DNA of 64,000 nucleotides, taken from Nitrososphaera sp. (GTDB lineage Archaea > Thermoproteota > Nitrososphaeria > Nitrososphaerales > Nitrososphaeraceae). Under the pieces are notes generated by a model, which was not told the origin of the DNA, did not search any database, and worked only from the letters and a program-made list of their open reading frames with translations. The stretch covers positions 1 through 64,000 of the forward strand of contig NZ_JACAEH010000010.1 in assembly GCF_013388945.1 (NCBI RefSeq), given 5' to 3'. The stretch's first letter is position 1; the number at the start of each line of letters is the position of its first letter. Both the position numbers and the translations under genes were made by a program. Positions 58,634 to 64,000 of the stretch are shown piece by piece.

Positions 58634-60870
58634 TGCTAGGCATCCTCACAAACAGCCTGAACAGAAAGCTGATAGCCCTTTTTGTCGCGATGTCAGTCGT
58701 GCCGATGGCTTCGCTTGCCGTCGTCAACTTCAACGCAGCGCAGGGCTCCATGAGCGACATGGTTGCAGACCAGGTCCAGTCGCTTGCGGCAAGCAGGGCG
58801 CAGGCGATTAAGAACCTGAACGAGCTGCGCGTGCAGCAGGCCTCGACATTTGCATCCGGCGAGACGGTGCAGAGGCTGTTTGAGGCGTACGACGCTAAAG
58901 AGTCAGGGGCGCCTGTGAGCGACTCTGCGATCAGCGACGCGTCGGCGGCTCTTGCGCAAAAGTTCTCAGAGTTCGGCCAGGCGACGGGCGGCGCCAGCGG
59001 CTTTTACAAGATGAAGGCAGTGTCAGAGAAGGGCACGGTGTTCTTCTCCACAGACAGCTCTGAAGTCGGCAAAAACATCGCGCAGGACGCAAACTTCCAG
59101 AAGGGCAAGACTCAGAAGTTCGGGTTTGTAGAGTTTGACCCTGCCACAAAGGAAGGCGCGCGCACGATAATCCTCCCCGTGACTTCGGGCGCAGGCGACG
59201 TCATCGGCGTCATGTACACAAGCGTGCACACACACGTCGCATCCGAGATACTGCTCAACAGGGAAGGCCTCAAGGAGACGGGCGAGACTTACCTCGTGAA
59301 CAGGGATGGGCTCATGATATCCGAGTCCAGGTTCGTGGAAGGCGCAGCCTTTAACCAGATGGTAAACACGCTTCCAGTCCAGGAGTGCTTTGCAAAGGGC
59401 ACGACTGTAAACGGCATTTACCCTGACTACAGGGGCATACCGGTCTACGGTGCCTCTGCATGTGAAAAGGACGCAGGGTTTGTGCTCCTGGCAGAGTTTG
59501 ACGTCTCAGAGATAAACGCGCCGGTAACAGACCTGCAGAACCAGGCAACGATAATCACCGGAGCCGCGGCAGGCGCAATAGGTGTCGCGGCGTTTTTCAT
59601 CTCGAGATCCATCTCGAGGCCGATAGCTGGAATGAGCAGGGTGGCGCAGCAGGTAAGCGAGGGCGACCTCATGGTCAGGCTGGAAGAGGTCAAGTCAAGC
59701 GACGAGATAGGCGTGCTTTCAAGGTCGTTTGCCGGTATGGTGTCCGGGATCCGCGAGCTTGTCAAGCAGGCCCAGGGCAACTCGCTGACGCTTTCGTCCA
59801 CAGCAGAGCAGATGGCGGCGTCTACCGAGCAGGTGAATGCGTCCATCAACCAGGTGTCGACAAGCGTCCAGCAGATAGCCAAGGGGACGCAGGATCAGGC
59901 AAAGAGGCTCGAAGAGAACAACAGGATAGCCGACGACCTCAGGAACACAATGAGGAACGTGTCAAGGTCGGCGGAGGAGGTCGCGGGCCAGGCCATGCAG
60001 ACAGGCAAGACCGCGCAGGCAGGCCAGACAGCAGCGTCAGATGCCGCCAAGAGGATGACAAAGATACACGACTTTGTCAACAAGGCGGTGTCTGACATCA
60101 AGGGCATAAGCGAAAAGTCTGCCCAGATAGCCTCGGCGCTCAGCGTGATTAACACCATATCCGACAAGACCAACCTTCTTGCCCTGAACGCGGCGATAGA
60201 GGCCGCAAGGGCAGGGGAAGCAGGCAAGGGCTTTGCGGTGGTGGCCGACGAGGTAAAGCGCCTCGCGGAAGGGTCGCTCAAGGCTTCCGAGGAAATTGCC
60301 AAGCTGGTCGAGGAGATCAAGACCACCATAGAGGCGTCGGTGGTGAACATCGAGTCTGGCTCGAAGGAGGTCTACGAAGGGACGGACATCATCAACAGGG
60401 CGCTCTCCTCGCTTGAAGCCATATCGACTGAGGCGCTGCAGACAGCAAAGAAGGTCCAGGAGATAGCAACAAGCACGCAGGGCCAGGTCAAGGCGGCAGA
60501 AAACGTGACGAAGCTGACGGCAGAAGTCGCGTCCGTCGCCGAAGAGACCGCGGCCTCGGCAGAGCAGGTGTCGGCTGCGACTGAAGAGCAGACTGCAAGC
60601 ATGCAGGAAGTGACCAACGCCGCGCAAGAGCTTGCCAAGATAGCAGAAAAGTCGCAGGGCCTGATAGCCAGGTTCAAGACGGACCATTCAGACGAGCAGG
60701 CAAAGCCTGCCGTTCCGGCGGCCGAGGAAAAGCCGGCGCAGGAAAAGAAGCCGTTCAGGCTAAAGACTCCTTTTTCGAAAAAGGAAGAATCGAAGAAGGA
60801 AGAACAAAAGCCGCTGCTCGGGCAAATAAGGGCAATATCTGGAGGGAGCCATGAAGAGGCTGTAAACTAG
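58633..60870 (+). CDS. Methyl-accepting chemotaxis protein
   Basis: A 745-residue transducer from the ATG at 58633. TM1 (residues about 13-32, [20 protein letters not shown]), an external Cache-type sensor of about 260 residues, TM2 ([20 protein letters not shown]), HAMP ([20 protein letters not shown]) and a long coiled-coil signalling domain with the tip [20 protein letters not shown]. The C-terminal tail is Lys/Glu-rich. It signals through CheA, not in this window, and CheW at 62702. Confidence 0.93.
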   Translation: MLGILTNSLNRKLIALFVAMSVVPMASLAVVNFNAAQGSMSDMVADQVQSLAASRAQAIKNLNELRVQQASTFASGETVQRLFEAYDAKESGAPVSDSAISDASAALAQKFSEFGQATGGASGFYKMKAVSEKGTVFFSTDSSEVGKNIAQDANFQKGKTQKFGFVEFDPATKEGARTIILPVTSGAGDVIGVMYTSVHTHVASEILLNREGLKETGETYLVNRDGLMISESRFVEGAAFNQMVNTLPVQECFAKGTTVNGIYPDYRGIPVYGASACEKDAGFVLLAEFDVSEINAPVTDLQNQATIITGAAAGAIGVAAFFISRSISRPIAGMSRVAQQVSEGDLMVRLEEVKSSDEIGVLSRSFAGMVSGIRELVKQAQGNSLTLSSTAEQMAASTEQVNASINQVSTSVQQIAKGTQDQAKRLEENNRIADDLRNTMRNVSRSAEEVAGQAMQTGKTAQAGQTAASDAAKRMTKIHDFVNKAVSDIKGISEKSAQIASALSVINTISDKTNLLALNAAIEAARAGEAGKGFAVVADEVKRLAEGSLKASEEIAKLVEEIKTTIEASVVNIESGSKEVYEGTDIINRALSSLEAISTEALQTAKKVQEIATSTQGQVKAAENVTKLTAEVASVAEETAASAEQVSAATEEQTASMQEVTNAAQELAKIAEKSQGLIARFKTDHSDEQAKPAVPAAEEKPAQEKKPFRLKTPFSKKEESKKEEQKPLLGQIRAISGGSHEEAVN

Positions 60871-60902
60871 TATCCATGCCTCTCTTACCGCGAGGGCCAG
60901 GC

Positions 60903-61079
60903 TCAGGCGCTGCTTGAGATGCTGGCGCTCTCACGGTATCCTACAATTGCTTCTTTGATAGAACCTAGAAGATCCTTTAGCGCCGAGTTGGACAGAGGGT
61001 GCAAAACGCTGACTGGGATTCCGAGCCGGCCAAATTCCTCGTAGAGGACCTGTCTTTCCTTGTCCATCATTACCGCCAT
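60903..61079 (-). CDS. Small protein in the taxis cluster
   Basis: A 58-residue protein, ATG at 61079 and TGA at 60903-60905. KERQVLYEEFGRLGIPVSVL, HPLSNSALKDLLGSIKEAIV, ending SASISSSA. A TATA box (CTATAATAAAAT on the minus strand, about 61105-61116) lies 26-37 nt upstream. Short helical protein, no family recognised. It is transcribed against the flanking receptor genes. Confidence 0.5.
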   Translation of the reverse strand: MAVMMDKERQVLYEEFGRLGIPVSVLHPLSNSALKDLLGSIKEAIVGYRESASISSSA

Positions 61080-61136
61080 CCAGCTGCAGATTCGTATATT
61101 TGAATTTTATTATAGATACCTCTGTTACTATCGTAC

Positions 61137-61361
61137 CTATACGTGCCAGCGCAAATAGCACGACTCGTCGCCTGTCTGCGCGACATAGTCCCTGCACTCG
61201 ATTCCTGCCCTGAACTTTAGCGCGACGGAGGCGACGGGGTTGGAGCTGTCAAGGTCAAGGCCTGTGGCAATGTCGGCCATGTGGTACATCGCAGTAAAGA
61301 ACCCGTAAAATGCCAGCGTGCAGCACGCAACCAGGTACGCAATCTGACCCCTCTCAGCCAA
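61137..61361 (-). CDS. Small membrane-anchored protein in the taxis cluster
   Basis: A 74-residue protein with TTG start. One hydrophobic segment (GQIAYLVACCTLAFYGFFTA, residues about 5-24) is followed by a short soluble tail with two Cys (ECRDYVAQTGDESCYLRWHV) that could form a disulfide outside the cell. Divergent from the 61477 receptor-like gene; shared TTGACATGTCAA and TGTCAAA/TTTGACA sites lie between them. Function unknown. Confidence 0.5.
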   Translation of the reverse strand: MAERGQIAYLVACCTLAFYGFFTAMYHMADIATGLDLDSSNPVASVALKFRAGIECRDYVAQTGDESCYLRWHV

Positions 61362-61377
61362 TTTGTCCGCACGCTTT

Positions 61378-61389
61378 TTGACATGTCAA
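61378..61389. promoter_or_regulatory. 12-bp palindrome TTGACATGTCAA
   Basis: Perfect palindrome made of TTGACA and its complement with no spacer, 17 bp upstream of the minus-strand small gene (start 61361). It shares half-sites with 61418-61437 and 62596-62602. Confidence 0.55.
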
Positions 61390-61417
61390 TTGTTATATAC
61401 TTTTTGTACAGGCGCGC

Positions 61418-61437
61418 TGTCAAACCTGTATTTGACA
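61418..61437. promoter_or_regulatory. Inverted repeat TGTCAAA-N6-TTTGACA
   Basis: Seven-base perfect arms separated by CCTGTA, ending 9 nt before the TATA-like CTTTTAAT at 61446-61453. Position and symmetry suit a transcription-factor operator for the 61477 gene. Confidence 0.6.
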
Positions 61438-61476
61438 TACTTGCTCTTTTAATCGCCACCTGTCTACAACTTGTCC

Positions 61477-62556
61477 ATGCACGCTGAACAAGTGGCTAGC
61501 GCCGAAAACAACTCTTCGCTTGAGACAGTCGCCAAGCTGTCCGAGATGCTTTCCGCAAAGACCGAGACTGCAATCAACCAGATAGATCACATAAACGGCG
61601 AGACCCAGGTCCTTGCCATAAACGCGCTGATAGAGGCAAGCAGGGCCGGCGAGGCAGGCAAGGCCTTCAGCGTGGTAGCAGAGGAGATGAGCAGGCTTTC
61701 AAGGAAAATAGTCGACACGACTGACAAGCTCCGCAAGGAGAGCAGGGGCGCGATTAGCGAGCTCAAGAACATCATCAAGATGCAGGCCACGAACATTCGC
61801 GGCATAAGGCTTTCAGACCTTGCGCTTACAAACATCGACCTCATAGACCGCAACCTGTACGAAAGGTCGTGTGACGTCAGGTGGTGGGCAAAGGACGTCA
61901 GCATGGTCTCCGCGCTTTCAGACAGGGGCAACGACAGCCGCGAGATGGCTTCAAAGCGCCTCGGCGTGATACTTGACGCATACACCGTATATTTCGACCT
62001 GGTGCTGTGCGACATAGACGGGAACGTGATTGCAAACGGCAGGCCGCAGCAGTTCAGGTCACAGGGCACGAACCAGCGAAACACGCAGTGGTTTGAGTCT
62101 GCGATGAACAACGCGTCAAACGACCAGTTCGGCTTCCAGGCGGTGCACAGGTCGCCTCTTGTAAACGACCAGATGGCAGTCGTGTTTTCCTGCTGCGTGC
62201 GCGAAAACTGCCAGAGCAACGGCAAGGTCCTGGGCGTGCTTGGAACCGTGTTCAACTGGGAGGCCCTTGCGCAGGAGATAGTCAACAAGACGCCTCTTAG
62301 CAAGGAAGAAAAATCCAACAGCAGGGTCTGCATCGTAGACGACAAGGGCACGGTGCTTGCAGACACTGAAGGCAGGATACTTGAGGACAGCATACACTTT
62401 GCCGGCCAGGGCGAGCTTTACGCGATTAAGAAAGGATTTGTGATGAAAAAGTACAACGACAACGACTGCTGCATCGCGCACGCAGTCTCCACCGGCTACG
62501 AGACCTATTCTTCTGGCTGGCACTCTGTCATCATACAAAAGCTCCAGTCAAGCTGA
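61477..62556 (+). CDS. Soluble chemoreceptor-like protein with N-terminal signalling hairpin and C-terminal Cache-like domain
   Basis: A 359-residue protein from the ATG at 61477, 27 nt after its TATA box. No membrane segment. Residues 15-80 contain an MCP hairpin tip (THAT IS ...VLAINALIEASRAGEAGKAF then SVVAEEMSRLSRKIVDTTDK) within a shortened coiled coil. From about 125 to the end it is a Cache-like sensor: YFDLVLCDIDGNVIANGRPQ, TQWFESAMNNASNDQFGFQA, GVLGTVFNWEALAQEIVNKT, VCIVDDKGTVLADTEGRI. Signalling first and sensor last reverses the usual order and has no HAMP. It may report on an intracellular ligand. Confidence 0.8.
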   Translation: MHAEQVASAENNSSLETVAKLSEMLSAKTETAINQIDHINGETQVLAINALIEASRAGEAGKAFSVVAEEMSRLSRKIVDTTDKLRKESRGAISELKNIIKMQATNIRGIRLSDLALTNIDLIDRNLYERSCDVRWWAKDVSMVSALSDRGNDSREMASKRLGVILDAYTVYFDLVLCDIDGNVIANGRPQQFRSQGTNQRNTQWFESAMNNASNDQFGFQAVHRSPLVNDQMAVVFSCCVRENCQSNGKVLGVLGTVFNWEALAQEIVNKTPLSKEEKSNSRVCIVDDKGTVLADTEGRILEDSIHFAGQGELYAIKKGFVMKKYNDNDCCIAHAVSTGYETYSSGWHSVIIQKLQSS

Positions 62557-62595
62557 CCCGCGTTTTTTTGCGCCACGATTTTTTCCCGTACGTGA

Positions 62596-62619
62596 TTTGA
62601 CATACTTGCCCATATTAAC
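62596..62619 (+). promoter_or_regulatory. Promoter of the cheW operon, taxis-type
   Basis: TTTGACATACTTGC (62596-62609) is identical to 61431-61444; CATATTAAC (62611-62619) is the TATA box, centred 25 nt before the GTG at 62640. Confidence 0.55.
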
Positions 62620-62639
62620 GCCGTCGCCATACGAAATTT

Positions 62640-62705
62640 GTGAGTGCAATGATCGCAGGCATCTTCAATAACAGCGGCCGGCGCTCGGAGGAGGCCAGCC
62701 CATGA
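62640..62705 (+). CDS. Mini-ORF (21 residues) coupled to cheW
   Basis: GTG at 62640 to TGA at 62703-62705, overlapping the cheW ATG as ATGA. The peptide is MSAMIAGIFNNSGRR plus SEEASP. The promoter predicts mRNA initiation right at the GTG, so this is a leaderless mini-ORF whose termination would deliver ribosomes to cheW. Confidence 0.5.
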   Translation: MSAMIAGIFNNSGRRSEEASP

Positions 62706-63187
62706 GCGCGACTGCAGTGGCAGACAACTCTTCGCAGATCCTGGTGTTCAGCCTGCTTGAAGAGAAGCTGTCAAAGCGGATGGACTACGGAGTAGACGTG
62801 TCCCAGGTGCAGGAGATAGGGCTTTTGGAAAACATCAGCATGGTCCCTAACGCGCCGGCGTACGTCAAAGGCGTCATGAACCTCCGGGGCAAGATAATCA
62901 CCATAATCGACGTGAAGGAGAAGCTGGGCTTCCAGGCGATAAAGGAGGTCAACGCGTCTACAAGGATACTCATAGTCGGCGTGGGCTCTACCCTGACAGG
63001 CCTCCTAGTGGACGAGGTCGACGAGGTGATGCGCATACCTGCAAGCGACATCGAGCCCAACCCCGCAAGCGTCGCAGAGACTTCGCCCTATGTCAAGGGC
63101 ATTGCCAAGATACACGACAGGCTGATCGTGATACTTGACCTGAAGATGCTCCTTGGCGGAGCCGAAGGGATGGAGGCTGGAAGGTAG
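62702..63187 (+). CDS. cheW: CheW chemotaxis coupling protein
   Basis: A 161-residue CheW: ILVFSLLEEKLSKRMDYGVD, VSQVQEIGLLENISMVPNAP, AYVKGVMNLRGKIITIIDVK, LTGLLVDEVDEVMRIPASDI, and YVKGIAKIHDRLIVILDLKM. It links receptors to the CheA kinase. It starts within the mini-ORF's stop (ATGA) and its own TAG overlaps the cheY GTG by one base. Confidence 0.94.
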   Translation: MSATAVADNSSQILVFSLLEEKLSKRMDYGVDVSQVQEIGLLENISMVPNAPAYVKGVMNLRGKIITIIDVKEKLGFQAIKEVNASTRILIVGVGSTLTGLLVDEVDEVMRIPASDIEPNPASVAETSPYVKGIAKIHDRLIVILDLKMLLGGAEGMEAGR

Positions 63188-63567
63188 TGTCGTCGAGGAG
63201 CTCGACAAAGATACTGGTCGTAGACGACGCCCTGTTCATGCGGACAATACTGAAGGACATACTGAACTCCAACGGGTTTACAAACATCCTGGAGGCAGGC
63301 GACGGCGCGGCGGCAATTGACATGTACCGCAAGAACAAGCCGGACATCACCACGATGGACGTCAACATGCCCGGGACTGACGGCATGCAGGCGCTCAAGT
63401 CCATCATGGCGATGGACCCTGCCGCCAAGATAATCATGGTCACCTCTGTAGAGCAGAAACAGATAATGCAGGACGCAATAAAGGCCGGTGCCAAAGACTA
63501 TGTCGTCAAGCCGTTTGACAGGGCGATGGTGTCGGCAGTCCTGAGCAAGGTAATGAGGGGCCGGTGA
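63187..63567 (+). CDS. cheY: CheY response regulator
   Basis: A 126-residue single-domain receiver with GTG start. Acidic pair D13/D14 in ILVVDDALFMR, phosphoacceptor D58 in ITTMDVNMPGTDG, Thr at about 86 (IIMVTS) and K108 in VVKPFD. It passes CheA phosphate to the archaellum switch (via CheF-type adaptors, not seen here). Confidence 0.94.
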   Translation: MSSRSSTKILVVDDALFMRTILKDILNSNGFTNILEAGDGAAAIDMYRKNKPDITTMDVNMPGTDGMQALKSIMAMDPAAKIIMVTSVEQKQIMQDAIKAGAKDYVVKPFDRAMVSAVLSKVMRGR

Positions 63568-63582
63568 GAGGGCCTGTCCTTC

Positions 63583-64000
63583 ATGTCGGCAAAGCAGATC
63601 GAGGTCATGGTGGTAAACGACTCGACTTACATGCGAAGTTTGTTCAGCGACCTGATATCTTCAAGCAGCAGGCTCCACGTGTGCGACACCGCAAATGACG
63701 GCGCCGACGCGCTGCGCAAGATACGCAAGAGCAAGCCTGACGTCGTGCTCCTGGACCTTGAAATGCCGAACATGGACGGGCTTTCGTTCATAGAAAACGT
63801 CATGCCAACAACGCCGGTGCCGATAGTGCTTGTTAGCAGCTACGGGCAAAAGGGCGCAGGAATAGTGTTTGACGCACTGGAGATGGGCGCAGTCGACTTT
63901 GTCCCGGTGCCCCAGGACGACCCGGAAAAGATGCGCTCGCTCAAAGACACGCTTGTTTCCAAGATAGAGATAGCCGCGCAGACAAGGCACCTAAAGCCGG
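63583..64000 (+). CDS. cheB: CheB methylesterase, N-terminal receiver (cut by window end)
   Basis: 139 codons from the ATG at 63583 run off the window. The receiver domain has VMVVNDSTYMRSLFSDLISS, VVLLDLEMPNMDGLSFIENV with D58 as phosphoacceptor, PIVLVSSYG and GAVDFVPVPQDDPE, the typical start of CheB. The first acidic residue of the usual D-D pair is Asn (N12-D13). CheB removes methyl groups from receptors when phosphorylated; the esterase domain lies outside. Confidence 0.88.
   Translation, partial: MSAKQIEVMVVNDSTYMRSLFSDLISSSSRLHVCDTANDGADALRKIRKSKPDVVLLDLEMPNMDGLSFIENVMPTTPVPIVLVSSYGQKGAGIVFDALEMGAVDFVPVPQDDPEKMRSLKDTLVSKIEIAAQTRHLKP

Noticed and set aside
1-64000. CRISPR array, prophage or replication origin
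   Set aside because: No regularly spaced repeats, no phage structural genes, no Orc1/Cdc6 gene or cluster of origin boxes seen in the window.

Overview
The window reads as a stretch of chromosome from an ammonia-oxidising-type archaeon (Thaumarchaeota/Nitrososphaerota), most like a Nitrososphaera-type soil or moderate-temperature organism. Supporting signs are a CdvB/ESCRT-III division protein, archaeal ribosomal proteins uS13, uS4, eS25 and eL37, RNA polymerase subunit K, an LSm protein, GPN-loop GTPase, F420 ligase, tRNAs with bulge-helix introns, an archaellin plus Che proteins, and several small families typical of this phylum. Genes are dense, often start with GTG or TTG, and many have a TATA-like box 23-30 nt before the start codon, as expected for leaderless mRNAs. 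The genus placement is inference.

Layout: 1-8.7 kb holds inositol-phosphate synthase (cut by the window edge), Thi4, a nonsense-broken metallopeptidase-like gene, thioredoxin reductase, a low-GC RusA-like gene flanked by a 13-bp direct repeat, cysM-tusA, cofE, a group of small thaumarchaeal signalling-type genes, and a nonsense-broken HAD phosphatase. 8.7-26.7 kb holds a MoxR/VWA pair, S13-S4, glmS, CdvB, a flippase-like membrane protein, GPN GTPase, homoserine kinase, a crotonase, an agmatinase-like protein, PAC2, DNA ligase, eS25 and RpoK. 27-32.4 kb holds NDH-2, regulators, a zinc alcohol dehydrogenase and an FbaB/LsrF-type aldolase.

32.4-37.4 kb is an ilvB-ilvN-leuA-leuB operon for branched-chain amino acids. 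It is preceded by a 22-residue ORF ending Ile-Leu-Val-Leu-Leu-Val-Leu-Ala that starts at the predicted transcript 5' end and overlaps two mutually exclusive hairpins. This resembles a bacterial-style attenuator in an archaeon and is the most interesting item here. 37.8-46.3 kb is carAB, a phosphoesterase, a SWIM protein, purD, fthC and folD. 46.3-49.5 kb carries glycosyltransferase and asparagine-synthase-like genes.

49.5-55.5 kb has a structured RNA (RNase P RNA candidate), LSm-eL37, an ArfB-like hydrolase, purU, and three tRNAs: Leu(UAA) with two tiny introns, Thr(GGU), and Leu(CAA) with a 56-nt intron. 56-64 kb is a motility/taxis island: archaellin, a divergent TrmB-type regulator, a membrane MCP, two small genes, a soluble receptor-like protein, CheW, CheY and the start of CheB. 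Its promoters share TGTCAA/TTGACA half-sites, and both the MCP and cheW follow mini-ORFs whose stop codons overlap their starts.

A further recurring trait is that nine convergent gene pairs end on one shared CTAG, each strand reading TAG. The RusA-like insertion appears to have split a tenth such junction.
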